DNA from: Flavobacterium sp. MDT1-60
Lineage (GTDB): Bacteria > Bacteroidota > Bacteroidia > Flavobacteriales > Flavobacteriaceae
Assembly (NCBI RefSeq): GCF_014844035.1
Contig: NZ_CP062159.1
Span: forward strand, 2,170,001-2,234,000
Length of the DNA stretch: 64,000 bases
Reading direction: 5' to 3'
Positions 1-8,344 of this stretch are shown here, piece after piece; the stretch's first letter is position 1, and each line of letters opens with the position of its first letter. Both the position numbers and the translations under genes were made by a program. The notes under the pieces are model-generated. The model worked only from the letters and a program-made list of their open reading frames with translations, was not told where the DNA came from and ran no database searches.

Positions 1-2492
1 TGACCTGCTAAAATTTGGCTTTCGCCGATTAATTCCTGAATCGTATTAAAAGCATTTTTGAAGAAGGAAGCATCTTTTATAGTAGAAGTTTCGTTTCCGA
101 TTGTATTTCTGATTTGTGCAAAAGATGAACCTCCTAATTTGAAATCATCCTGAGACAAATTGATATAATAAATTGAGTCTCCGTTTTTTTGTAAAACAGG
201 TTCTACAACTTTTCTGATATCAGTACAGTTTCCTCCAGCAGAAATAATAACCGTTCCCGGTGCAATTACTTCGTCATTTGGATATTTTTGTTTCATTGAA
301 AGTGAATCTTTTCCTGTCGGAATATTGATTCCCAATTCAATTGCAAATTCTGAACAACCTTCAACAGCAGCGTACAGACGAGCGTCTTCACCTTCGTTTT
401 TACAAGCCCACATCCAGTTGGCAGATAATGAAATTCCTTTTAATCCGTCTTTAATCGGAGCCCAGATAATGTTGGACAACGATTCTGCAATAGCATTTCT
501 GCTTCCTGCAACCGGATCAATCAAAGCCGCAATAGGAGCGTGGCCAATAGAAGTGGCGATTCCTTCTTTTCCTAAATAATCTAAAGCCATAACGCCAACA
601 TTATTCAAAGGCAATTGCAAAGGTCCTGCACATTGTTGTTTCGCTACTTTACCACCAACACAACGGTCCACTTTGTTTGTTAACCAGTCTTTTGAGGCAA
701 CAGCTTCTAAACGTAAAACATCTTTTAAATAGCTTTCAAAATGGGCGCCGTCATAAGCAACATCCGCATATTTTCTGTCGATAGTTTTATCGGTCATAAC
801 CGTTTTTGGAGAACTTCCGAAGAAATCTTCCAAAGCATAATCCATCGGTTTTGAACCATTTGATTTTGATTCAAATGTAAAACGGTGATCGTTAGTTACA
901 TCTCCAACCTGATACATTGGCGAACGCTCTCTGTCGGCAATTCGTTGTAAAATAGCAATGTCTTTTTGACCAATAACCAATCCCATTCTTTCCTGAGATT
1001 CATTACCAATAATTTCTTTTGCAGAAAGTGTTGGATCTCCAACCGGTAATTTATCCAAATCGATTAAACCTCCCGTTTCTTCCACTAATTCAGAAAGACA
1101 GTTTAAGTGCCCTCCAGCTCCGTGATCGTGAATCGAAACAATTGGGTTATTGTCGCTTTCTACCAAACCACGAATGGCGTTGGCAGCACGTTTTTGCATT
1201 TCAGGGTTGGAACGCTGAATGGCATTTAATTCGATTCCTGAACCAAAAGCTCCTGTATCTGCAGAAGAAACTGCAGCACCACCCATTCCGATTCTATAAT
1301 TTTCTCCTCCAAGAATTACGATTTTATCGCCTTCTTGTGGTTTCTTTTTGATTGCCTGATCTAATTTTCCGTAACCAATTCCGCCCGCTTGCATGATTAC
1401 TTTATCGTAACCAATTTTGCGATCGTTTTCTGAATGTTCGAAAGTTAAAACCGAACCTGTAATTAACGGTTGACCAAATTTATTTCCGAAATCAGAAGCT
1501 CCGTTGGATGCTTTGATCAAAATATCCATTGGAGTTTGGTACAGCCATTTTCTTTCTTCCATTGCGTTTTCCCAAGTCCTGTCATCCTGAGCGGAGTCGA
1601 AGGATTTCAAACGAGAATAGGAAGTCATATAAACTGCTGTTCCTGCCAATGGCAAAGAACCCTGTCCACCGGCTAAACGGTCACGAATTTCTCCTCCTGA
1701 ACCTGTTGCAGCCCCATTGAAAGGCTCTACAGTGGTTGGGAAATTGTGTGTTTCTGCTTTTAAAGATAAAACTGAATCAAATTCTTTTATCTCGTAATAA
1801 TCTGGTTTGTCAGCTGTTTTTGGTGCAAACTGCTGCACTTTTGGTCCTTTTACAAAAGCAACGTTGTCTTTGTAAGCAGATACGATATCGTTAGGATTTT
1901 CCTGTGATGTTTTTTTGATTAATTTGAAAAGAGAAATTTCTTTTTCTTCGCCATCGATTACAAAAGTTCCGTTGAAAATTTTGTGACGACAGTGTTCTGA
2001 ATTCGCTTGTGAGAAAGCAAAAATTTCAGAATCCGTTAGTTTTCTTCCTAGTTTTACAGCAAGATTGTCTAAGTAATCTACTTCTTCCTGGCTTAAAGCC
2101 AAACCTTCAACTTTGTTATATGTTGCAATATCATCGATTTCCAGAATGGGTTCCGGCTGTACGTTGATAGTGAAAATTTCCTGATCTAATTGATTGAATT
2201 TTTGAAAAAGCATCGGATCAAAATCAGTAAAATCAGCCGTTGCAGGGTGAAATTCTTCAATTCTGATGATGCCCGGAATACCCATATTCTGAGTAATTTC
2301 TACAGCATTTGTACTCCAGGGTGTGATCATAGTGGCACGGGGACCAACAAAAAAATCCGTCAAGGCGGATTTTTCGATCTTATTAGAGTTGGCAAAAAGC
2401 CAGTTTAATTTTGAAATGTCTTGAGCCGAAATTTCGTTTTGCGTTTGTACCGCGAAAACAGTTTTGCTTTGGTTTTCAAAGAAATGGATCAT
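1..2492 (-). CDS. purL: Phosphoribosylformylglycinamidine synthase (partial, 3' end outside window)
   Basis: PurL makes formylglycinamidine ribonucleotide from FGAR, glutamine and ATP, the fourth step of purine synthesis. About 830 N-terminal codons are present of a family length near 1220, so the C-terminal glutaminase domain lies outside the window. The start is the ATG at 2492 (MIHFFENQ). Family signatures seen in the reverse-complement translation are NSEHCRH, AETHNFPTTVEPF, GAATGSGGEIRD and, after residue 289, WLYQTPMDILIKASNGASDF. Residues about 296-306 (KSFDSAQDDRT) are encoded by a dispersed palindromic-repeat sequence inserted in frame between the conserved TSYSRL and WENAMEERKW blocks. 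A good Bacteroidota promoter lies at 2523-2554. The call is secure; whether the inserted peptide matters is unknown. Confidence 0.96.
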   Translation of the reverse strand, partial: MIHFFENQSKTVFAVQTQNEISAQDISKLNWLFANSNKIEKSALTDFFVGPRATMITPWSTNAVEITQNMGIPGIIRIEEFHPATADFTDFDPMLFQKFNQLDQEIFTINVQPEPILEIDDIATYNKVEGLALSQEEVDYLDNLAVKLGRKLTDSEIFAFSQANSEHCRHKIFNGTFVIDGEEKEISLFKLIKKTSQENPNDIVSAYKDNVAFVKGPKVQQFAPKTADKPDYYEIKEFDSVLSLKAETHNFPTTVEPFNGAATGSGGEIRDRLAGGQGSLPLAGTAVYMTSYSRLKSFDSAQDDRTWENAMEERKWLYQTPMDILIKASNGASDFGNKFGQPLITGSVLTFEHSENDRKIGYDKVIMQAGGIGYGKLDQAIKKKPQEGDKIVILGGENYRIGMGGAAVSSADTGAFGSGIELNAIQRSNPEMQKRAANAIRGLVESDNNPIVSIHDHGAGGHLNCLSELVEETGGLIDLDKLPVGDPTLSAKEIIGNESQERMGLVIGQKDIAILQRIADRERSPMYQVGDVTNDHRFTFESKSNGSKPMDYALEDFFGSSPKTVMTDKTIDRKYADVAYDGAHFESYLKDVLRLEAVASKDWLTNKVDRCVGGKVAKQQCAGPLQLPLNNVGVMALDYLGKEGIATSIGHAPIAALIDPVAGSRNAIAESLSNIIWAPIKDGLKGISLSANWMWACKNEGEDARLYAAVEGCSEFAIELGINIPTGKDSLSMKQKYPNDEVIAPGTVIISAGGNCTDIRKVVEPVLQKNGDSIYYINLSQDDFKLGGSSFAQIRNTIGNETSTIKDASFFKNAFNTIQELIGESQILAG
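1581..1605. repeat. Dispersed palindromic-repeat arm inside purL
   Basis: The plus strand reads GTCATCCTGAGCGGAGTCGA followed by AGGAT. This resembles the arms of the intergenic palindromic elements at 27444-27547 and 29310-29409 (GTCATTCTGAGGAACGAAGA). Read on the coding strand it is in frame with purL and gives the peptide SFDSAQDD. Only one arm is obvious, so this looks like a half element or a degraded one. Confidence 0.7.
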
Positions 2493-2522
2493 TGTGATGT
2501 GTAGTTTGTTGTATTGAAGATG

Positions 2523-2554
2523 CAAATTTAGTGTAAATAAATAGTAAGCGCAAA
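2523..2554 (-). promoter_or_regulatory. purL promoter, Bacteroidota type
   Basis: On the minus strand the sequence is TTTG, then 20 bases, then TAAATTTG (-7 element at 2523-2530, -33 element at 2551-2554). It fits the Bacteroidota consensus TTTG-N17-23-TAnnTTTG. The purL ATG is at 2492, giving a short 5' leader of about 25 bases. Confidence 0.65.
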
Positions 2555-2636
2555 TTTGAAAACAAACTCTTTTAAACTTTTTGCCACAAAGACACAAAGG
2601 CACAAAGTTTAGTTAAAAATGATTAATCGTACTGTT

Positions 2637-2717
2637 TGTCATTTCGACGTAGGAGAAATCTCCGCGAGTAGCTCGACAAAGATTTGGACTATCGTGGGAG
2701 TTTTCTTAGAAATGACA
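2637..2717. repeat. Palindromic repeat element, about 81 bp
   Basis: The ends TGTCATTTC (2637-2645) and GAAATGACA (2709-2717) are perfect 9-bp inverted repeats. The centre carries the same TCGACAAAGAT core as the element at 29310-29409. It is a member of a dispersed family in this window. Confidence 0.7.
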
Positions 2718-2765
2718 TAAAACAAAAAAATCATTTTAATCCCTTTAATCTGTGGCTAAAAAAAA

Positions 2766-2796
2766 TGCTCGCAAAGCCATCATGACTTCGCGAGCA
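2766..2796 (-). terminator. Rho-independent terminator of the endonuclease I gene
   Basis: TGCTCGCAAAG (2766-2776) pairs with CTTCGCGAGCA (2786-2796), 11 bp with one G-U pair and a 9-nt loop. An A-run at 2758-2765 gives a U-tract on the minus-strand transcript, just downstream of the gene that ends at 2838. Confidence 0.8.
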
Positions 2797-2837
2797 AAAT
2801 ATACTTCAATTTCTTATATTACTTATATGGTGAAACT

Positions 2838-4685
2838 TTATTTGATTACTATGTTTTTAATAGTCGTTTTTGAGCCTTTTATGATTTTTACCAGATAAAT
2901 TCCTTTAGAAAGATGATGCACTGATATTGCAGGATCCGAAGTGTTTTGTTTTTCAAAAACTTTTTGTCCTGCAAAAGAAATAATCTCAATGGAGTAAGGT
3001 TCGTCTAAAGTAGAAAAACCAACATAGAAATTTCCGTCTGATGGATTTGGATAAAGTACGATTTCATCTGAATCCAGAACAGTAACTTCTTCCTCAACTG
3101 GTTGTACCATTTTGCTTGCCAGATTATTGCAGGTATCTGTAGTATAAGAATCCCATTGCGAACTTAAATTAAATGTTGTTGATGGAGAAGTCACAGTCGA
3201 TTTTCTTCTTAAAGTCACATCAATTGCAAAGTTAGCTGTTCCGCCAGAGAAAGTTCCGATGATATCAATCAAAACACCATTTTTAAATAAACCTACAGCG
3301 TCATTTCCGTTAAAAGTTAATTCAGTTGCTGTAGTCGAAATATTAGCCGCGCTTGTAGAAAAACAAGCTGAAGAGATAGAACTGTTTACGATTACAAACT
3401 TACTTCCTGTCGTTAAAGTTCCGCTCAAGGTTAAACCAGTGCTCCAGGAACCTGCACCATTGGTTTGTTTTTTTATAGTGTAAGCAGATAAGCTCACTGA
3501 ACTTCCTGTATTATTAGCGATTTCAAGCGCTTTATTGTTTCCTGAACCTTCAATATATTCAGAGAAAAGCAAATCGGTTGCTGTTCCGGTTCCGCTGCTG
3601 TTGGTCGTTACGGCAATTGTGTTACTGGAGGCAGAAGCGTTTCCGGCAGCATCTTTTGCTTTTACATAAATGGAATAACTTGTTGAAGCAGTTAAATCGG
3701 TTATCGTTGCTGTTACTCCTGAAACGGTTGTTTTTAAAACACTGTTGGCATAAACATCATAACCGGTAACACTAATATTATCTGTTGAACCTGTCCAGGC
3801 AACTGTGATTGAAGTTGCAGTTTTTGATGTTGAAGCCAAACTCGTTGGAGTAGTTGGTGCCTGAGTATCTCCGGAAGGTGTACCACCCCAAATTTGATTC
3901 ACATATTCCGGATGATCAATATAGGGGTTTCTGTTATTTTGACGTGCATAAATGGCATTGTTTCTGGCAATTTCTCTTGCACTTACTGGATCTTGCGTAT
4001 GCCAGGCCAAAAGAAGATTTAAAAAAGCAGTTGTAAATACTTTATTGCTGGAACCGTCAAACATAGGATAAGAGTATCCTGCAACCGTAGTCTCATAACG
4101 GGTTGCAAAATAAAGGTACATTCTGGCAATATCGCCTTTAAAAGCATTTACAGGTTCAAAAACAGTTCCTGAATAGCCGGATACAGAACTTGAACCTAAT
4201 TTTCCTCCGTTTTGAGAGGTATAAGTTGCTGAACTTACAGTTCCATGAGGATAGTTGGAGCGGATTCCGTTTACTTTTCCATCTGTTGGTGTAATAAAAT
4301 GGGCATCGGCAACCATTGGAGATTGCTCATTAAATACGGATTGCGGAATAATATGTTCTCTATTATAACAATCGCCTTCTACAGAATAGTTTCCACAACG
4401 TTGTGTGCTTCCTGTGCTGTAATTGTAAGGATCTGTTCCGGAAGGATTTTCAGAATACATGTCTAAAACAGTTCCGTCATTTTCATAAAAATTATCAACG
4501 TCAGAAGTTTGATACGTCGTGTACAAACCGGCATAACCGTTATCAGTATGCCCTTTAATGATGTTGTACAATTGTGTTTTTAAGGTATAACCCGTTCCGG
4601 TTGCAGTGTTGTAATATCCGCTCGGAATTTGAGCAAAACTTGCTGTAATAACGAGTAATAAGAAAAAAGAGTAGAGTTTTTTCAT
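2838..4685 (-). CDS. Secreted endonuclease I with FN3, lamin-tail and T9SS sorting domains
   Basis: A non-specific DNA/RNA endonuclease of the EndA/NucM (endonuclease I) family, predicted to be exported and carried across the outer membrane by type IX secretion. The 615 residues read in order: signal peptide (1-18, ending ASFAQ); endonuclease I domain (about 25-265) with the active-site region CYNREHIIPQS and DAHFITPTDGKVNGIRSNYP; a fibronectin type III domain (about 277-360) opening with DTQAPTTPTSL; a lamin-tail-like domain (about 370-500, LLFSEYIEGSGNNKALEI); and a C-terminal T9SS type A sorting domain (about 535-615) with YPNPSDGNFYV and GIYLVKI. It is monocistronic with its own terminator (2766-2796). 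A possible -7 element, TAAATTTG, lies at 4750-4757. Likely roles are DNA scavenging or biofilm DNA turnover, which is inference. Confidence 0.93.
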   Translation of the reverse strand: MKKLYSFFLLLVITASFAQIPSGYYNTATGTGYTLKTQLYNIIKGHTDNGYAGLYTTYQTSDVDNFYENDGTVLDMYSENPSGTDPYNYSTGSTQRCGNYSVEGDCYNREHIIPQSVFNEQSPMVADAHFITPTDGKVNGIRSNYPHGTVSSATYTSQNGGKLGSSSVSGYSGTVFEPVNAFKGDIARMYLYFATRYETTVAGYSYPMFDGSSNKVFTTAFLNLLLAWHTQDPVSAREIARNNAIYARQNNRNPYIDHPEYVNQIWGGTPSGDTQAPTTPTSLASTSKTATSITVAWTGSTDNISVTGYDVYANSVLKTTVSGVTATITDLTASTSYSIYVKAKDAAGNASASSNTIAVTTNSSGTGTATDLLFSEYIEGSGNNKALEIANNTGSSVSLSAYTIKKQTNGAGSWSTGLTLSGTLTTGSKFVIVNSSISSACFSTSAANISTTATELTFNGNDAVGLFKNGVLIDIIGTFSGGTANFAIDVTLRRKSTVTSPSTTFNLSSQWDSYTTDTCNNLASKMVQPVEEEVTVLDSDEIVLYPNPSDGNFYVGFSTLDEPYSIEIISFAGQKVFEKQNTSDPAISVHHLSKGIYLVKIIKGSKTTIKNIVIK

Positions 4686-4827
4686 AAAAAATAGTTTTGA
4701 TTTGGTTTGATAACAAATTGATTTTAAGAATCTTAATTGTTTGTTGAATCAAATTTACTATTTTTAAGAATACGCTGCGTTAAGGAATGTTTATTTTTAG
4801 ATATATTTTCTTACGCGTCGCTTTTCT

Positions 4828-4959
4828 GCCGCTAAGGCGCAAAGCCACGAAGTTTTTTATAGCCACAGATTAGAAGATTAAAGTGATTATAAAAAATCTG
4901 CCTAATTCTGCTTAAATCTGCGTGAAACAAAAAACTTCGTGTCTTAGTGCCTTCGTGGC
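4828..4959. repeat. Long imperfect inverted repeat between genes
   Basis: Arms of 31 nt (4828-4858 and 4929-4959) pair with about five mismatches; both contain the CACGAAGTTTTTT-type core. Between them lie further CCACAGATTAGA and AAATCTGC motifs of a second repeat family. It sits just 3' of the minus-strand lipoprotein gene and could fold in that transcript. Confidence 0.65.
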
Positions 4960-4968
4960 AAGTTCCCT

Positions 4969-6483
4969 TTATTTAGGGAAAGCAGCACTCTGATAAGCAC
5001 CCAAATCCGGTGGAGTCGTTCTTGTAATTCCTAAAATGTCCAACGGAATTATATAGGTCTGATTTCCTTTCGCGAAAGCGGCAGAAGTATTATCAATGTT
5101 GAATTTATTTTGAGAAACATTATAAAACTTCGGATTCTCATTTAGAATAATCTGATTATAATGAACAGCATCTGTTTTAAATTGATAATCCGGATTTGTA
5201 GTTGAACTATTGAATTTCAGCAAACAATTATTCAATTGATAAACAAAAGCGGTATTGGCATTTTTACTCAAATTGAATTCGTTGGTATTGGAACCATAAA
5301 TGATACAGTTGTTGAAAGTTGCCTGAGTCAACGGATTTGTTTCCGGAGTTGCGCTGGCTAAACTATTACTTATGTTTACTGCGAAGTGCGTACTGTTTTG
5401 CCAGTTGTTATTAAAAGTACAATGAGTAAAACTATAATTGCCCCCATAAACACAGGATAAACTTGCTAATCCTGCATAATTGATTACAATATTTTCTCCT
5501 GTGATTTTAGCATTTTGAGCCAATATTCCATATTCAACACAATTGTAAATCTGCGTATTTTTAATGGAAACAGTTGTGGCATCCTGATTTTTGAAAGACA
5601 AACCAATTACAGCATTTTTAAGTGTTAAATGATTTATCGAATGATTTGTACTTCCGTCAGCCAGAATAACCGAATTCCATTGTCCCGGAATAGCATCGTA
5701 AAGCGATTCTAATCGGTCGCCTTCAAAAATAACTTCTTTTTCCAGTTTTTCAGTTGATGATGCAGTTCCGTTTATTTTTAATGAAGCTTTTTTGTCAACA
5801 AAAAGTCCCGAGTTTGCATGAAAGTATACGCGTGTTCCGGCTTCAAAAGTAACTGTTTTATTTTCAGGAACTCCTGCGTATCCGTAGATTACGTAAGGTT
5901 TTTGTTTTGTGAAAAGTAATTCATTTCCGTTTACAGCATCATTATCATCCAAATAAAAACCATCAACATCTTTACCGTCTATTTTAATTTTTTCCTTGGT
6001 TCCATCCGGATTTTGTTTCGGATATAAAAAAACAGCATCCTGAATCAAAGTGACCAAAGCAACTTGTTGAAGATTTGCTCCACTATCAAATTGGATTTCA
6101 TCAGTATAAAGAAAATCAGCTGGATTAGCATCTGTAATATCAGCTGTGGTTTCTACAAAAATATACAAACTATCCTTGGCTAAAAGCGTAACATTGTTGA
6201 AAATTTTCCCATTGTTTCCGGTCATTCCATCAACGGTCATGCGGTATTTCGAATTCAATCCTTTTTTGAGTTGAATAACCGGAATTGAAATATCGTTTTT
6301 ACTTTTATTGTATACTTTCAGTTGATAGGTGCTCGAGCCGATATTTTTAAAAACAGTATCCAGGTAAACAGTGTCTTTTGAAAACTTTAAATCTCCTGTG
6401 CTTGCAACAGTATCAAAATCAGTTCGGCATGAACTGAAAGCCAGAATTAGGCCGAAAATGAAAAGGACAAAGTATTGACGCAT
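4969..6483 (-). CDS. Lipoprotein with predicted right-handed beta-helix
   Basis: A secreted lipoprotein of 504 residues, found widely in Bacteroidota as an uncharacterised parallel beta-helix protein. The start chosen is the ATG at 6483 (MRQYFVLFIFGLILAFSSC), because it gives a clean lipoprotein signal with Cys19. A longer in-frame reading to 6540 would run through a palindromic repeat and put a charged tail before the signal. The N-terminal part (about 30-130) looks like an immunoglobulin-like domain (STYQLKVYNKSKNDISIPV). From about residue 220 there are stacked short strands typical of beta-helices (FEAGTRVYFHANSGLFV, HLTLKNAVIGLSFKNQ, ATFNNCIIYGSNTNEF). No catalytic motif is recognised. 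It probably sits on the cell surface or in the periplasm. Confidence 0.8.
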   Translation of the reverse strand: MRQYFVLFIFGLILAFSSCRTDFDTVASTGDLKFSKDTVYLDTVFKNIGSSTYQLKVYNKSKNDISIPVIQLKKGLNSKYRMTVDGMTGNNGKIFNNVTLLAKDSLYIFVETTADITDANPADFLYTDEIQFDSGANLQQVALVTLIQDAVFLYPKQNPDGTKEKIKIDGKDVDGFYLDDNDAVNGNELLFTKQKPYVIYGYAGVPENKTVTFEAGTRVYFHANSGLFVDKKASLKINGTASSTEKLEKEVIFEGDRLESLYDAIPGQWNSVILADGSTNHSINHLTLKNAVIGLSFKNQDATTVSIKNTQIYNCVEYGILAQNAKITGENIVINYAGLASLSCVYGGNYSFTHCTFNNNWQNSTHFAVNISNSLASATPETNPLTQATFNNCIIYGSNTNEFNLSKNANTAFVYQLNNCLLKFNSSTTNPDYQFKTDAVHYNQIILNENPKFYNVSQNKFNIDNTSAAFAKGNQTYIIPLDILGITRTTPPDLGAYQSAAFPK

Positions 6484-6497
6484 TTGAATTGGTTTAG

Positions 6498-6579
6498 TTT
6501 TTTGCCACAGATTAAAAGGATCGTTACTCTTTGCGTACATATTTAATCTGTGAGAATCTGTGCAATCTGTGGCAAAAAA
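6498..6579. repeat. Palindromic repeat of the CCACAGATT family
   Basis: TTTTTTGCCACAGATT (6498-6513) and AATCTGTGGCAAAAAA (6564-6579) are perfect 16-bp inverted repeats 50 bp apart. The element lies between the divergent lipoprotein and thioesterase genes and would be in the lipoprotein leader. Related elements are at 19447-19509 and 24288-24387. Confidence 0.8.
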
Positions 6580-6717
6580 TTACCAGCAGATTTTGATTGT
6601 TTTTGTAAAAATAGCAAAAAAGGGACAGGTTCATAAATGATTTTTAATATTAGAATTGGATTTTCTAATTTGTATCTCATCTTTTCTTTAATTTTACGAT
6701 TTTAAAGCCTATTCTAA

Positions 6718-7149
6718 ATGAATTATACCAAAGAGCAAATATTAGAGCGTTGCAATCAGTTTTCTAAAAACACTTTGATGGAAACGCTGAAAATTGAATA
6801 TATAGATGCAGGAGAAGATTTTTTAACTGCAAAGATGCCGGTAAATCCAAGTGTTCATCAACCTATGGGATTGCTGCACGGTGGAGCTTCAGTGGCTTTG
6901 GCCGAAAGTGTTGGAAGCGCAGCATCATTCTTTTTTATCGATACAAAAGAACAGGAAGTACGCGGAATCGAAATTTCAGCAAATCACTTAAAAAGTATTC
7001 GCGAAGGCTGGGTTTTCGGAACGGCACGAATTATTCATAAAGGAAGAAGTATTCATTTGTGGGAAATTAAAATTACCGATGAAGCAGGAAACTTAATTTC
7101 GCTTTGCAAACTAACTAATATGGTTTTGGATAAAAAGAAAACCGAATAA
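6718..7149 (+). CDS. PaaI-like hotdog thioesterase, probable DHNA-CoA hydrolase
   Basis: A 143-residue acyl-CoA thioesterase of the PaaI/YbdB hotdog group. The family motif HQPMGLLHGGASVALAESVGS is visible (residues about 47-67), with the acidic residue on the central helix, followed by VRGIEISANHLKSIREG and the GTARIIHKGRSIHLWEI strand pair. The next gene, isochorismate synthase, starts 4 bases after its stop, so the two are surely co-transcribed. That context makes 1,4-dihydroxy-2-naphthoyl-CoA hydrolase of menaquinone synthesis (MenI role) the best guess. The fold call is firm and the substrate is inferred. An alternative is a general hydroxyphenylacetyl- or benzoyl-CoA thioesterase. Confidence 0.85.
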   Translation: MNYTKEQILERCNQFSKNTLMETLKIEYIDAGEDFLTAKMPVNPSVHQPMGLLHGGASVALAESVGSAASFFFIDTKEQEVRGIEISANHLKSIREGWVFGTARIIHKGRSIHLWEIKITDEAGNLISLCKLTNMVLDKKKTE

Positions 7150-7153
7150 AAAT

Positions 7154-8237
7154 ATGAACGACTTTTTCTCCACTATAAGAAAACACCAAGAGCAGAAATT
7201 GCCTTTTGTAATCTATTCCAAACCTAATTCCTCAAGTATTTATGCGCTTTTGCAGCAGAATGATACCTTATACAAAGTCACAGATTATAGTGAGAAAGGT
7301 TTTGTTTTTGCTTCTTTTGATGAAAAACAGCTGTTTATAATTCCGGAAGAAGAATCAAGAATTATTAGCGCCGAACAAACATTTGTTGGTTTTAGTTTCA
7401 ACGAAATTGATGATTTATCTGTTGACCCGGAAGCTAAAAGTCAATATGAGGATTTGGTTTCCAGAGGAATTGAAGCCATTAAAAACGACGAGTTCAAAAA
7501 AGTGGTTTTATCCAGAAGTGAAAAAGTTGATTTGATCGATTTCGATTTTGTTGTCACTTTTAAGCGTTTGATTCATCTTTATCCGTCGACTTTTGCATAC
7601 TGTTTTTTTTCATCCGGAAATTGGGCTTTGGATGGGAGCAACACCAGAACAATTACTGAAAGCAAATGGAAATATTTTTGAAACAACAGCTTTGGCAGGA
7701 ACACAGAAAGCAACTTTAGAAACAGAGATTTCCTGGCAGCAAAAAGAAAAAGACGAACAGCAATACGTAACCGATTTTATTGTAAAAAGATTGCGTGAAG
7801 TAGCTTCTTCAGTTGTGGTTACAGAACCTTACAGCATAAAGGCCGGATCAATCTGGCATATTAAAACAGATATTTCCGGAGTTTTGAATGATAATTCAAC
7901 TTTAGAGGAAGTAATTGATACACTTCATCCGACGCCAGCCGTTTGCGGTTTGCCAAAGAAAAAAGCAAAAGCATTTATAATTGAAAATGAAAACTACGAC
8001 AGAACTTTTTACACTGGATATTTGGGTGAATTGAATAGTAGTTTTGCACGCAATGCCAATAGTTCTGATTTATTCGTAAATTTACGTAGCATGCAAATCA
8101 AGGACAATAAAGCTATTTTGTACATGGGTTGCGGTATTATCAAAGAAAGTATTCCTGAAAAAGAGTGGGAGGAAAGCGTCAATAAATCGATGACGATGAA
8201 AAGAGTTTTGAATATAAAAAAGAATAGTAGTTGTTAG
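7154..8237 (+). pseudogene. menF: Isochorismate synthase, interrupted by a +1 frameshift
   Basis: Converts chorismate to isochorismate, the first step to menaquinone or to a catecholate siderophore. Two overlapping frames together make one full-length EntC/MenF-type protein of about 360 residues: 7154-7681 carries the N-terminal part (KKVVLSRSEKVDL) and 7593-8237 the C-terminal catalytic part (IGLWMGATPEQLL, ETTALAGTQ, HIKTDISG, TPAVCGLPKKKA, FYTGYLGEL, MGCGIIKES). The frames meet in a run of eight T at 7603-7610, where seven would join AYCFF to HPEIGLWMGATPEQ. Menaquinone is normally essential in flavobacteria, so a homopolymer sequencing error or slippage is more likely than true loss. It follows the thioesterase gene by 4 bases. 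Without other copies known, its status is uncertain. Confidence 0.85.
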
Positions 8238-8248
8238 AGAAAAGTTTT

Positions 8249-8305
8249 CAGTGCCAGTCACAGTTTTCAGTGTTATACTGTGACTGAAAACTGTGACTGG
8301 CACTG
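8249..8305. repeat. Perfect 22-bp inverted repeat (CAGTCACAG family)
   Basis: Two 22-nt arms (8249-8270 and 8284-8305) are perfect reverse complements around a 13-nt loop; the arm begins CAGTGCCAGTCACAGTTTTC. There is no T-run after it. It lies between menF and bshB1. A related but scrambled stretch of CAGTCTCAGTC units occurs at about 32368-32437. Confidence 0.85.
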
Positions 8306-8344
8306 TGACTGAACCTGAAACCTGAAACCAGAAACAAAACAAAA

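Larger units (their letters stand above)
2493..2837. other. Intergenic region of repeats, promoter and terminator
   Basis: No gene is supported here. The stretch holds the purL promoter, a triple CACAAAG motif (2585-2607), a palindromic element at 2637-2717, an AATCTGTGGC repeat fragment near 2749, and the terminator at 2766-2796. Confidence 0.7.

Noticed and set aside
325..2408. Several short plus-strand open frames
   Set aside because: They lie antisense to purL, which is confirmed by conserved motifs on the minus strand.
4555..4752. 65-codon frame overlapping the endonuclease start
   Set aside because: It is the out-of-frame shadow of the signal-peptide region; no family and no reason to prefer it.
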